A program made the position numbers and the translations under genes. Of a DNA stretch of 64,000 bases, positions 47,131-58,020 are shown piece by piece. Position 1 is the stretch's first letter. Every line of letters begins with the position of its first letter. Source of the stretch: Vitellaria paradoxa (lineage: Eukaryota; Streptophyta; Magnoliopsida; Ericales; Sapotaceae); assembly GCA_019916065.1 (NCBI GenBank), contig CM034233.1:41952862-42016861 (forward strand), written 5' to 3'. The notes beneath the pieces are model-generated. The model searched no databases, was not told the DNA's origin, and saw nothing but the letters and a program-made list of their open reading frames with translations.

Positions 47131-48890
47131 TGTATTATTACTCCACACTTCTCCATTTTCTTGAATGGTGCTCTTGAAGGCTTTTTCTTTGGAGCTAGAG
47201 GACTCAGGAAAGGTGACTCCCTTTCTCCTTATCTTTTTCTACTTGCTATGGAGTCCTTCTCAAGACTTTTTAATAACCTTGCCAAAGAAGGAGATTACAC
47301 ATTCCATCCCAAATGCTCGGAGCCTGTCATCACCCAGATATACTTTGTCGATGATCTCTTCATTCTATGCTTCCCTAATGCATCCACTTTTAATGTAATC
47401 CGTGTGGTACTTTTAGAGTTTCATAAATACTCTGGCCTCCAACCTAATGGACTCAAGAGCAGAATTTACATCACGGGGATAAATCAGTAAGAAAAGCAGA
47501 ACCTTAGTTCTATCCTTAGATTTCAACTAGGAGAACTTCCAGTTAAATACTTGGGAGTTCCTCTTATTTCCATAAGCTCAGGTATGAGGACTGTAAGGGT
47601 TTAATTGATAAGATCACTAAAAGAATCCAGAGTTGGTCATCCAAATTTCTCTCATATGCTAGCAGGCTTGTTCTCATCAAAGCTATTCCTTCATCATCCA
47701 AGTTTATTGGAGTATGTATTTTATCCTCCCCAAAAAATTTAGTGCAGTAATTGAACAAATACTAAGGAAATTTTTATGGACTGGCTTAGAGCTTAAAAAG
47801 GGGAGTTGCAAAGTAACTTGGGATGAAGTATGCCTACTAGAAAATGAAAGGGGCCTTAGTCTTCGCAAAGTTCATGAGTGGAATAAGGTTGCTATGATGA
47901 GGCACCTATGGGCTCTATGCTCTAAATCTTCTTCATTATGGGTACAATGGTGCTACTCAAATCTTCTAAAGAAGAAATGCTTTTGGGAAATTAAAATTCC
48001 ATCAGATTGCTCTTGGGCTTGGAGAAACTTCTTAAGCTAAGGGAGGAGGCTATTCACATACCAAAGTACAAAGTAGGCAACGGTGAGTCCATCTATCTTT
48101 GGTTCTCTAACTGGCATCCCAAAAGACCACTGCTACCAAAATATACTCCAAGAATTGCCTATGATGCTGGTATATCAAAGGAGGCTAAGATGGCTAGTAT
48201 AATTGATAATGGGCATTGGAAATGGTCATACACAACTACATGGGAGCTTCAAGAAGTAGCAATTAAAATCCCACTAGAATATTCACCTTAGCCACACCTT
48301 CAAGATCAATTCATCTAGCTAGCTTCAAAAAATGGGGTCTACTCTGTTGTTAGCACTTGGAATGCTATTAGAAGTCAATCTTCTAAGGTAATATGGCACA
48401 ACCTACTATGGTTTACCTACCACATTTCAAGACATTGCTTCATACTTTGGCTTGCTATTAAGGGGAGACTTGCCACTAAGGACAAGATTCTCGAATGGGG
48501 TACAAATATTGACCCCACATGTGTATTATGTGGGAATTGCTCTGAAAACCTACAGCACTTGTTCTTTTCATGTTCTTATTCTGCTGAGCTGCGGAGGAAG
48601 GTTCTACAAAGATGTTCAATTGACAAAGCTACTCAACCATGGACAGAAGAAATCAAATGGGTAGCTGGTAAATTTAGTGAGAAAAATTTCAACAGCATCA
48701 TGTGTAGAATTGCTTGGGCAGCACTAGTGTATCGTATGCGGTAAGAACGCAATTCAAGATCATTCGAAGGGCTAGCATCATCCACTGCAAGCATTATTAG
48801 CAAAATCAAGCATGAAGTTAGGTTAAAAGCCTTCCAATTTCCTATCATTAAAAGCACTATGGATAATATTAGTTTTTGTGCTTCTTAGGA
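47131..48890 (+). pseudogene. LINE-C ORF2 reverse transcriptase (C-terminal half) and zf-RVT
   Basis: Starts inside RT with FLNGALEGFFFGARGL and KGDSLSPYLFLLAMESFS, then the catalytic block IYFVDDLFILC (both Asp kept), SGLQPNGLKS, LGELPVKYLGVPLIS, VTWDEVCLLENERGLSLRK and WYSNLLKKK-like segments. The zf-RVT region follows (CVLCGNCSENLQHLFFSCSYS, 48500-48590) and a C-terminal tail to about 48885. The N-terminal fingers of RT (blocks 0-4) are missing. Multiple frameshifts. Confidence 0.75.
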
Positions 48891-49926
48891 TATTCCATTT
48901 TTGTAATTAACATGTACACAGGGGAATGCCCCCAAGATGATGTAAATTCTTTTTCCCATTTAATCCAAATTTCATTTACTTAGCAAAAAAAAAAAAAAAA
49001 AGAAAAGTGTTTTGTTTGGATTGAAGGGTACTGAAAATATCGAGTATACGTATCCAAGAGTTGAAAGTCTCGAAACTCGCGCAGGGGTTGGTAATCGAGT
49101 CTAGTAAGCTAGTAACGTACAAACGAGCAGATGCTTAAGGGAGGCGTATTATATTCCTAAGGCCTCGGCCTAGGAAGTAAATATCGAAGGATGGTGTATA
49201 TTGGTTGGATCCTATTTCTACGGAATAACCAAGCAGATATTAAAGAATGATATATATTAGTTTGGTCCTATTTTTACGGAACAACCAAGCAACGGTACCT
49301 TGAAATTAATTTTTTTTTTTTTTTTTTTTTTTGTGTTATGTGATATTAATACATGATTAAATTGTAAAAAAAGAAGAATTAATTAATAAGTTAAATTTCT
49401 TAATTGGGATTGCTATTTGTGTATTGATGTTTCACTTAGTAGCATGCTAGGGCGTTATTGCATTTATATCATTATTAGAGTTTTGAGCACACGTGGCATT
49501 AGTGCTCATCCCATTACAGTTTGTGATGCAGGTAATAATTCTGAGTCACGTGCTAGACCTACTCAACATGAAAATTAGAATTTTGTTTATTTTTGTTTAA
49601 TTACATTATTTTTTTTAGAAAATTATTTTAGTGAATTGTAATAAGCCACTATTTGTGAGATGATTATTAATTATTTTGTTTAGTTTTGGGAGTATATTTG
49701 GGCTTAGTTTTGGAGAATCATAGTTTTGTTTTGGAGTTTTGTTGCCTAGTTGGTTTGACTAAGGCACCTATTTGAATTTTAAAGTTTAAATTTATTTATT
49801 TTTTTACATATTCATTGCTCCATAACGCGTGTGCATGGCTCTAATGTATGACAGGAAAAATTGTTAAATGGTGAATTATGTGCTTCTTTACTCGCGTACT
49901 TGGGTCATGGAATCTGAGGTGTGACA

Positions 49927-50395
49927 GAGCCAGAGTCCAAAGAGCTTCCAAACTCTGTTTTTCTGGAGCAGATGTATATGTATATATATAACCTTTCTCT
50001 TGATCCTTAGCAATTGTTCTCATCCCTTGGTATTAAAGATAAGCTCGGATTGATCAAAATATATTAGAATCCAAAGGAGGCATTATGATGCCAAAAAGTT
50101 TGTAAGGATGCTTAGTATTGGAGGGGGCCGTCATGACGCATTGGGAGGCGTCATGATGCCCTATTGGTGGTCTTTGTGCTTCATTTGTTCAATTCCTGTA
50201 AAATAAAAAAATGATTAATTAATTAAATATAACATCGATTCTTGTTTTGTTTATTTATATTAACTAACTTGTTTATTGTATTAATAAATTTATTAAAGTA
50301 TTCTAATTCATCAAATTATCTAGATTTTAAACTAAAATTCCTATTTTAACCTTACCTTATATTTAATTATATTATTTTATCATCTTCTTTGATTG
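49927..50395. other. Unassigned non-coding DNA
   Basis: No gene. A patch at 50085-50165 repeats GTCATGACGC/GTCATGATGCC-type words, like composition seen in LTR U3 regions; it may be the other half of the LTR-like segment at 41878-42908. Confidence 0.3.
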
Positions 50396-50560
50396 ATTGA
50401 CTATTGGATGAGGATGTGGATTGTATTAGTTCGATCCTTATTGAGTTTTCATAGCTCATTTTTGCATGATGTAATTTTTCAAGTGTATGCCCATGTGTAT
50501 TTATATATTATTTCTTTATTAATATATTTTACTTTTACCTTTCAAAAAAAAAAAAAGTGT
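50396..50560 (+). mobile_element. Possible 3' tail of a truncated LINE
   Basis: Sequence ends TTTTACTTTTACCTTTC followed by 12 A, a typical plant L1 3' terminus. No coding region and no TSD recognised. The left edge is arbitrary. Confidence 0.35.
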
Positions 50561-50589
50561 GTAATCGCACCCACCTAATTAAGCATTCC

Positions 50590-51929
50590 TAGTCTCTAAC
50601 AATGATTCAATTACATAAAAACATAGTCAGAGTTATAGAATTTTTCAATCACAAGTCTGATGAAAGCCAAAATGTATCCCCAATCAATTAAATTTCTCCA
50701 TGTAACTATAACTTGACCATTAAATAATATACCAGATAGTTTCAAGATTATAATACTCGAGATGTCCAACTAAATATGTACTAGTTATTGTGCACTTTTA
50801 TCATACCATTAGCATGCTTCGACTTCAAGTCTCACCAAGATATTCACTCTTCAATGAATTCTCTCAAGATAATAGATTTATCATACATTCATGTGTGGAT
50901 ACAAATATGCATGAAAAACTCAAAAACGTTATAAAAATTGAATTCAAAATAATAGCTTCATGAGTGGAATGATTTATATGCACAGAATAATATGATCCAA
51001 CATAGGTTTTTTATTTGGACCAAATATAATAGGGTGCTTTTCCTTAGTATCAACTAAGGTTTTTCATAGGTTGCAACTTAGCTAAGGTAATTAGCTCCAA
51101 ATGAAGGAAGGAATTCAAATATTATCTCGGAACAAGCTACCTTCATTTGATTTTTACCATTCTCCCACACTTCATTTTATTATTTTTCTCCTCATCTGCC
51201 ACTTGACTTATGACTTATTTTTGCTCAATATATATGATTTTGGCATATCACTGATTTTTTTTTTTTTAAACTAACTTTTCTTCTCCTTTACCCCTTACTT
51301 CTAAGTAATTTGGTAGAACATGCTCCTTTGTGATAATAAGGGTAAGGCCTTTTATCTAGGCTAAATGAGACAAAAATTCATATAGAGGGTTTGAGAGAGA
51401 AAATAAAATATTTATTTGTAAGCTTTAAGTTAGATCCTAGGAAAATTTTACAAAAATAGGATTCAGGCTTTCATAAATTCAAACAGGGCCTAGCATCATT
51501 CTCTTAAGTTAGTTACATCCTATTAAATAGTCCAGATCATAACTTCTGTTAAAATCATACAATTCTAGCATATGTAAATGTGCAAAAGTTATAGAAAAAT
51601 ACAGATAAGAAATTTAATAAGAGTATTTTTAAATATATCAAGAAAAAGATGCAATAGGCTTAAGTCTCATAAAAAGGGTTATAAGTCTTCACTAATTGTA
51701 ATGACACGACTTAAGAGTTCACTTCTTAAATAAATATCTAATTAAAACATCTAACCATATTATGCTTCAAAGTGTCTTGTTGTATAATAAATTGATATAA
51801 TTTCTAATTACATAAGTAATTAATATCATGGAGTTATTATTTTGGGTTTATGTAAAAACTTATGATTAATTAATTCTAATCACTCTTCTTATATCAATAT
51901 ATAAAAGAATCAATGCACTTAAAATTAAA

Positions 51930-51968
<39 letters not shown>

Positions 51969-52060
51969 GGGTATCATTCTTACATGCATCTATTGCCACG
52001 CCCCCCACATCTAACATTGTCCTCAATGTTTAAAAATAAATAAGAATGGAAGATACTGAA
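50590..52060 (-). other. 3' non-coding region of the Athila-lineage element
   Basis: On the minus strand it contains ACATTGAGGACAATGTTAGA followed by a GATGTGGGGGGCGTGGC purine tract (about 51995-52030), a motif I know from the region after pol in Athila-type elements. A second tract, GAAGTGTGGGAGAATGG, lies near 51155-51175. The rest is AT-rich without a gene. The 3' LTR end was not found. Confidence 0.4.
51931..51966. repeat. (ATT)n microsatellite
   Basis: Uninterrupted ATT trinucleotide run. Confidence 0.9.
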
Positions 52061-52155
52061 TAAAAACGTAGTACGAATGCACCTGAATACTTTAGAAATT
52101 GTTGCAGTTGGAGGTAACTTCATAAAAACTATAACTAAGCTAATAAAAATAATAA

Positions 52156-52563
52156 TCAAATATCAATATTAAAAATAAAATCATCTGACTCCAAGTCAGA
52201 GGGATAGAATGGGGTGTTAGGATACATTGTGGCATCATAAAAATCTTTGGGTTGATCATAAAACTGGTGTGAAACCCAATAAAACATAGGAAATATGATG
52301 GGGTCCATATGCCAATCATCAAAATTATTATCAAAATCAATTGCTTCAGGTGAATAGTCTTCATGTCTATCATAGTCCCAACCATTATTTCCCTGTCGTT
52401 CAAAAATATTGTTCTCAACATAAGAGTTATAATTATCTTTTTCAATGGGTTCAAAGGGAGGTAAATAATCATAGTCATCTTCATCTCCATTATTATTTTT
52501 TTCAATGTATTCATTTTCAAACCACTTATCATTTTCATCAAAAGGATCAACTAACCCAAAAGA
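52156..52563 (-). CDS. Asp/Asn/Tyr-rich open frame in the Athila-lineage element
   Basis: The minus-strand frame is open for 135 codons after an upstream TGA (52564-52566) and ends TGA at 52156-52158. The protein is acidic and rich in Asp, Asn, Tyr and Phe (DNNFDDWHMDP, PPFEPIEKDNYNSYVEN, ATMYPNTPFYPSDLESDD) and has no basic patches. I recognise no family. There is no ATG at the start, so it may be a downstream exon or a fragment. It lies between the PF20167-like ORF and the purine-tract motif, in the same orientation. It has no internal stop while all neighbours are broken, which could be chance. Confidence 0.4.
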   Translation of the reverse strand, partial: SFGLVDPFDENDKWFENEYIEKNNNGDEDDYDYLPPFEPIEKDNYNSYVENNIFERQGNNGWDYDRHEDYSPEAIDFDNNFDDWHMDPIIFPMFYWVSHQFYDQPKDFYDATMYPNTPFYPSDLESDDFIFNIDI

Positions 52564-52824
52564 TCATAAAAACCTGTGGAATTAGTCCCTAAAACCAAAT
52601 GGACGTACTGGGCACTCAAAATGTCTAGTGTTGCTATCCGAGCTTCCCTGTTGTTAGAGCTAATTCACCTTTCACAATAAAGAAAAACATAGAGATACCA
52701 CAAATATTTCCAAAATAAAAGTGCATCAAGATAAAAGATAAAAGTTTTAGGGGATATAAATTTAGAGAAATTAAATTCACACTTAAACTTTAAACAAAAA
52801 CAAAACAAAGGAAAACTAAGGAAC

Positions 52825-54258
52825 CTACTCTTCTTCTTCTTCCTCCTCTTCCTCTCCTCCTTCTCCCTCTTCGTCATTTGCTTCATCATTTTCTCCTTCT
52901 TCCTCCTCAGCCCCTTTGTCTTTTCCTTCTTCCGCCTTAGAAGATGACGATAAAGCTTGATATCCTAGATATTGAGTAGTGGCGGATCCAGGATTTTGGG
53001 TAGGGGGGACCAATGTAAGAAATTTTGTATTGAGTGGAGAGTAAATTAAAATTTTATAAATTTTGGGAGGGCTACGCACTATGTTATGAGAAAAAATCTT
53101 AAAATCTACGAGGTGTTAAAAGATTTTCAAAACTTGGGGTGGCCAAACACTCTATTATATGAAAAGAGTTCTAAAATCTATGGGATATTAAAGGATTTTG
53201 AAAATTTGGGGGGGCCATGGCCCCTGCTTGTCTCTCGTTGGGATTGCCCCTAATATTGAGCACAAAGGTACTCCAACATATGCGTGTGGCGTCTATTGGC
53301 TCGTGCCTGAGCTCGTTGCATAGTGGCTAATTTGTTCACAGAAACAGTTAAGTGGCCAACTTGGTCACTTAATTAATTAACTGTTACAGCTAACTAAGGG
53401 ATAGTGACAGAAGATCTGGTTCCCTCTCTTGGAATGCACTTTCTTTTAGAACCTCATGATCTTAACAGTGAGTTGTTGGTCAATTAAGGGATACGAGGCA
53501 TAACAGTGAGGTTACAAAGAAAAAGTACTCCTTATCGGTCAATAAAAGTAGTGATAGCTCCCCCAAAGGGAATACCAACTGACGTGGTCTTTTTTGATAA
53601 CATTTCACAAGCTGGGAACACATGTAGTGAGGTAAATCAATGGATTTCCCAGTACCAATTGCATCAAGTAAAGTAGCTCTCATAGGTCCAACATGTGAAT
53701 GTCTTGAAATGGGCAAAAGATTAGTACAAGAAAATGAATGTAAAAACCAATATTTATCTTGCAGTGAAGAATTGAGGACTTAAATATCAAGCCATTGATG
53801 ATTGGGAAGGAGAATAGCAGCTGCAACATCTTGTATTAGTGTAGCGCTAATGTTAGGATATGAAAACTCGGGGTTTAAAACTTTAGGTAGCTCAAAAAAA
53901 TAAAGCAAAGTCTGTGGGGGTAAAGCTCTCCGCACACCACCTACAAAACTAATAATAATTTCATTGCCTGGACTAGTGGTGATGGCATTTCTATCAATAT
54001 TTGCAAAAAATTCCCGCACAAGCTTGGCTATGCATTGGCCTTTAAATTTTATCACAGTAAGCCATCCATTCTCTAAAAATTTGCTCTCCATGACACTGAT
54101 TGCTCCCAAAATCTGTCAATTTCCTAAGCACGTTCCACAACCACTGCCTTATTCCTCCATCGTTTGGAATAGGCCAACACGTATTCCTTTTTGTCAAAAT
54201 GTTGAGGATCGAAATCCTCATTCAAAGCAACATTCGGCAATTTGATTCTTGAAGGCAT
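52825..54258 (-). pseudogene. PF20167-like 'plant transposon protein' ORF with acidic tail
   Basis: Starts at ATG 54256-54258 (MPSRIKLPNVALNEDFDP). It continues through VLAYSKRWRNKAVVVERA, ENGWLTVIKFKGQ, IAKLVREFFANIDRNA, DVAAAILLPNHQWLDI and ISRHSHVGPMRATLLDAIGT, then GKSIDLPHYMCSQLVKC. A helical segment follows (VGHLTVSVNKLATMQRAQAR, HTHMLEYLCAQY) and a Glu-rich end with a stop at 52825-52827. The order resembles the 'putative plant transposon protein' domain (PF20167), found in Athila-type elements downstream of pol; function unknown. It has frameshifts and stops, and a hAT MITE (52977-53252) split it just before the acidic tail. Confidence 0.6.
52977..53252 (+). mobile_element. hAT MITE with 8-bp TSD
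   Basis: The 276-bp element has ends TAGTGGCGGATCC and, read inward from the right, TAGGGGCAATCCC. A perfect 8-bp TSD, ATATTGAG, flanks it (52969-52976 and 53253-53260). Removing it restores the frame around LCAQY/LGYQAL in the host ORF. An inverted relative lies at 33075-33338. Confidence 0.9.
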
Positions 54259-54407
54259 AGTTGGTTAAGCAAGATAATAGAGAATGAAGTGGAATTGAGA
54301 AACGAAAACGAAAGGACCTGTTTTGAACGAACTGGCGTTGAGTAGAGGCGGAGGTTAGGATGCGTTAGAAGGCGTCCTAATGGGTGGATGCCCCGACTGG
54401 CGTGGGT

Positions 54408-54507
54408 AAGCGTAAGGATACCTAGGGACGGTGGTTCGTGGGTGATGGGTGGGGACGAAGCGTAAGGATACCTAGGGACGGTGGTTCGTGGGTGATGGGT
54501 GGGGACG
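54408..54507. repeat. Exact 50-bp tandem duplication
   Basis: Two adjacent identical copies of a GC-rich unit beginning AAGCGTAAGGATACC and ending GGGTGGGGACG. Identity implies recent origin or an assembly artefact. It sits just upstream of the PF20167-like ORF on the minus strand. Confidence 0.9.
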
Positions 54508-54519
54508 ACTAGTGATGGG

Positions 54520-55480
54520 ATGCCTCAGGTCATTTTCTTCGGCCTCTGATTTTGGTAGGTGCAAGGGAATGGTTTGGGTGAAGGAGTTTCGGGGAAAATG
54601 GTAAGACAAAGAAAAGAAATTAAGGCGGGTGTTGGGAATCGCGATTGTTGGGAATTGCAGATATTGGGAAAAAAAAGAAATTTTAAAATTTAAAATTTTA
54701 ACTAAATTATTATTAAGGATAATTTTAGGGAAAATATTTTTAGAATTAGAAATTTAAACATTATTTTAAAACAGGAAATAATTCCTTAAAATAAGAAAAT
54801 ATTTCTAGAAATAAAAATATTCTAAGCAACAATTAAATATTAATATGAACTAATAAAAATATTATTTAAAACAGTAAATAATATTAACGCTAAGATTATA
54901 AAATTCAAATAATTTCAAATATTTTAATGAATAATATTAATATTAACGTAAAATATTATTTTAAAGTAGATAATAATCTAAAAAATGCTAGAAAATTAAC
55001 TAATGCTAGGATAATATTTTTGAAAATTATTATTTTTATGTTATTTTTAAAAGAATTTATTAAAAGAATATTTATTATGAATACATAGGGATTCTCAGCA
55101 TTTTGGTAGAACATAGTGGGTTAGGATAAACTAAGAGTTTTTGGTCAGCTGAGTTTTATTCGTCACAAGCAGGGACTCCCTCAAAGTTACGTTAGTTAAG
55201 CCTCATATCTTAGTAGATAGGAGCTAAGGACAAGCATTTTTTGGATTCACACTGTTCCCATTTCAAGAGGGTCATGCTTAAAGCTCCCAGATACCTAATC
55301 ATGCTGTTCTATTGCCACTTCAAACTAGCATACAGTGTGCCTGGCCTAGGTAGCTTCCCTCTAGGTTCAGAGCTAAATACAACTATGCACCCAAAATGTT
55401 TTGAATAAATCCTAGAAATAAAAAAGAATTAGGTACAACAACAAAACAAAGGATCAAGAGGATTATTCATCCATAGGTGG
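54520..55480. other. Non-coding interval inside the Athila-lineage element
   Basis: AT-rich sequence (54660-55070) followed by more balanced sequence without a frame. It separates the truncated RT from the PF20167-like ORF where the rest of RT, RNase H and integrase should be, so pol was deleted or replaced here. Confidence 0.4.
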
Positions 55481-55488
55481 AAGATCTT

Positions 55489-55824
55489 CTAGAACACAGT
55501 AATATGTCCTAGACAACAGTAATATGTTCTTCTAGCTACTCGTTCTATAAATTGGTTAAGAAATGGTAGAGAGAAATGATCTTTACAGGTAACTATATTT
55601 AATTTTCTATGATTAAGGCATACCCTCCATCCACTTTGAATAGAAGCAGGGACAAGATCATCATGTTTATTCTTTATCACTATAACTCCAAATTTCTTAG
55701 TTACAATTTGTAGAGGACCTACCCATTGGGAATCAGATATGGGGTAAATAATTTCACCATTGAGAAGTTTAAGGACTTCTGTATGAACTACCTCTTTCAT
55801 ATTAGGATTCAAACGTTGTTGCAT
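55489..55824 (-). pseudogene. Athila-lineage reverse transcriptase, N-terminal fragment
   Basis: Open frame with QQRLNPNMKEVVHTEVLKLL, GEIIYPISDSQWVGPLQIV, a lysine-rich segment, SGWRVCLNHRKLN, CKDHFSLPFLNQFIERVA and YYCCL, which matches the fingers of gypsy RT (usual form WRVCIDYRKLN and DHFPLPF). It ends at 55489 just before the first catalytic Asp block. Protease lies upstream across the LTR at 56012-59076. Confidence 0.75.
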
Positions 55825-56184
55825 TTGTTTAACGCATTTGGCATTCTCCTTAAGATAAATACAATGGTTACAAATTAAGGGACTGATGCCTTTGAGGTCA
55901 GCAATTGTCCATCCTATGGCTTATCGATGTCTACTAAGTACTATGATAAGTTAGGTTTCTTGTTCTAAATTTTAACTTTGAAGAAATTATAATAGGGAAA
56001 GGGTCATTACTGTCACGCCTTGGATCTCGTGACCCGAGAGGTGAGTGATAAACACACATAACATGAATTAACATAACCAACCCATGATCAGAGCAACGCA
56101 ATGTAAACTAGTGAGCCCGAGACATAAGATAGGATAATGTAAGTTTAACCTTGACTATTGCCAGGTCACATACTCCATACACCA

Positions 56185-56813
56185 TTTCCATCAATACACA
56201 ACTTAGGCCTTAAGGCCATTACAACCAAATCAAATAAGTCTAGCATTGTGTAATATTACAATTCCCAAATGAAAATTTATACTAAATGACCAAAAGCTTT
56301 GCTAAGCTAGTAGGGCTCATGCACACCCTTCCAGTCCAATCCCCTTAGCCCATCTGATTGTTATGGCCTGTTCTTGCATTAAAATCTGTAGGGACGCATC
56401 AAAACATAACTTACGCCTTAAGGCCATCAAAACCAAATCAAATAAGTCTAGCATTGTGCAATATTACAATTCCCAAATGAAAATTTATACTAAATGACCA
56501 AAAGCTTTGCTAAGCTAGTAGGGCTCATGCACACCCTTCCAGTCCAATCCCATTAGCTCACCTGATTGTTATGGCCTGTTCTTGCATTAAAATCTGTAGG
56601 GACGCATCAATACATAACTTAGGCCTTAAGGCCATTAAAACCAAATCAAATAAGTCTAGCATTGTGCAATATTACAATTCCCAAAATGAAAATTTATACT
56701 AAATGACCAAAAGCTTTGCTAAGCTAGTAGGGCTCATGCACACCCTTCCAGTCCAATCCCATTAGCCCACCTGATTATTATGGCCTGTTTTTGCATTAAA
56801 ATCTGTAGGGATG
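56185..56813. repeat. 208-bp unit, three near-identical tandem copies
   Basis: The anchor ACTTA(G/C)GCCTTAAGGCC occurs at 56201, 56409 and 56617 (spacing 208 and 208). The copies differ at a handful of sites. The related LTR at 61067 has only one copy of this region, so the expansion is specific to this copy. Confidence 0.9.
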
Positions 56814-57929
56814 TAAGCACGGGTCCACTTGTTCCCACGATGTCTCAAACAAACATATATGATATGCAAATCTGGTCATGTAATACTATTCAGGTAAGGT
56901 TAGCCACTACGACAATCTCTAAAGTCTTAACATTTCATTTACACAACTAGTAGCCAAAAGAAGTGAAAACATATATTCATTCAACAATGTCATACTTTAA
57001 GATTCAATTTTAGTTAACGTTTATATTTTGCAATTAAATCCTTAATTCAAATCACATTTCATCATCACTTTATCATCTAACCATCATTCAAACAAATAAT
57101 CATATTCACATTATCATCTATTCATCATCACTTTGTATAATCATAACCACACAAGTCATCGGGGGATGGGTGCATACACGTTATCGTCTTTTATGGGCCA
57201 ATACCCAATGGAAACGATAAACCGACGTCGTCGTTTAGGATCGCCATCCAAGGCCACGAGGAGCTAAAACACACACAATGTTGTGGGCTATTAACCCACT
57301 AGCATTGACACCAAACCTTGCGCAGGTTCCGGGTATCTCAACTCGAGGGTAATCTCTTAACCTTTTCCTATTTTCGCACCCCACCACGGCCCTCGGCATG
57401 CAAACAATCATTCATCACATACCATCTCATCTTTCATAGGTTCACATTCATCATCATACTCTATCCAACACACATGTCAATGTTACGGTTCATCCCATGG
57501 CTCATTACATATCACATTGATCAAACTATATTAAGCATTCCACATTCACCAATATTATGAACATGAGTCCCTTTGTCAAGTCACATTTTACTTATTCAAT
57601 CACAAGTTCATATACCTTAACATTTAGTTTACATCAAGACATATTCACAATTCTACTTGATTAAGACTCTTATCTCGAAGTAAGCTTCCAATTCATTTTA
57701 TTCAAGGTAACACTCATTCACCCTTACGAGGTAAATCCCATTAGCTTAAGATAATCAAACCTTAATCACTTTTTAGAGCACATTTCCCTTTCTAAATCCA
57801 TGCAATTAATCAAGTAAAAGTTTCATGTAAAAACATGTTACCAACTCTTTCATAAGCCCAAGGTAGGAGGCCAAACTAAGCAAAGTCAGGAAAATGACCT
57901 AGGCTCGGTAGGTGCCTAAGCTAACCCTC

Positions 57930-58020
57930 AGCCGTGTGCCCAAGGGGCTTGGGCGCCCACACCTTGTGTGCCCATGTCTTGTGCGCCCAAGGGGGTTGGG
58001 CGCCCGACTGTGTCTCCCTC
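57930..58020. repeat. GC-rich patch with repeated GGGCGCCC palindromes
   Basis: CTTGGGCGCCCAC and TTGGGCGCCCGAC, with GTGCGCCCAAGG- and GTGTGCCCA-type words between, stand out from AT-rich surroundings. A second patch with GGGCACCCAAGCC, GCGCCTAAG and GTGCGCCCAAGG lies at 58830-58905. Confidence 0.7.

Larger units (their letters stand above)
44178..49006 (+). mobile_element. L1-type LINE (LINE-C) with 13-bp target-site duplication
   Basis: The 4.8-kb element is flanked by a perfect 13-bp TSD, GTGTTTTGTTTGG (44165-44177 and 49007-49019), and ends in a poly(A) tail (about 48985-49001). It has a 5' leader, ORF1 and ORF2. The 3' UTR (GGGGAATGCCCCC, GATGATGTAAATTCT, TTAATCCAAATTTCA) matches that of LINE-A, so they are one family. 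An internal deletion near 47130 joins endonuclease to the middle of RT. Its 5' end is present, so insertion was full length and the deletion is likely later or inherited from its source. Confidence 0.92.
42909..49926 (+). mobile_element. Gypsy-type LTR interrupted by LINE-C
   Basis: Starts TGTAATGACTTGAAATT and ends GAGGTGTGACA, the same signature as the other giant LTRs here. Without LINE-C it is about 2.2 kb. The flanks (TGAGT left, GAGCC right) do not form a convincing TSD, unlike its relatives, so it may be part of a larger broken element or have lost an end. It contains an A-run (43174-43198), a T-run (near 49306-49333) and a small MITE-like stretch. Confidence 0.65.

Noticed and set aside
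52140..52550. Met/Ile-rich 136-codon frame
   Set aside because: It is a shadow of the Asp/Asn-rich frame at 52156-52563 in another phase.
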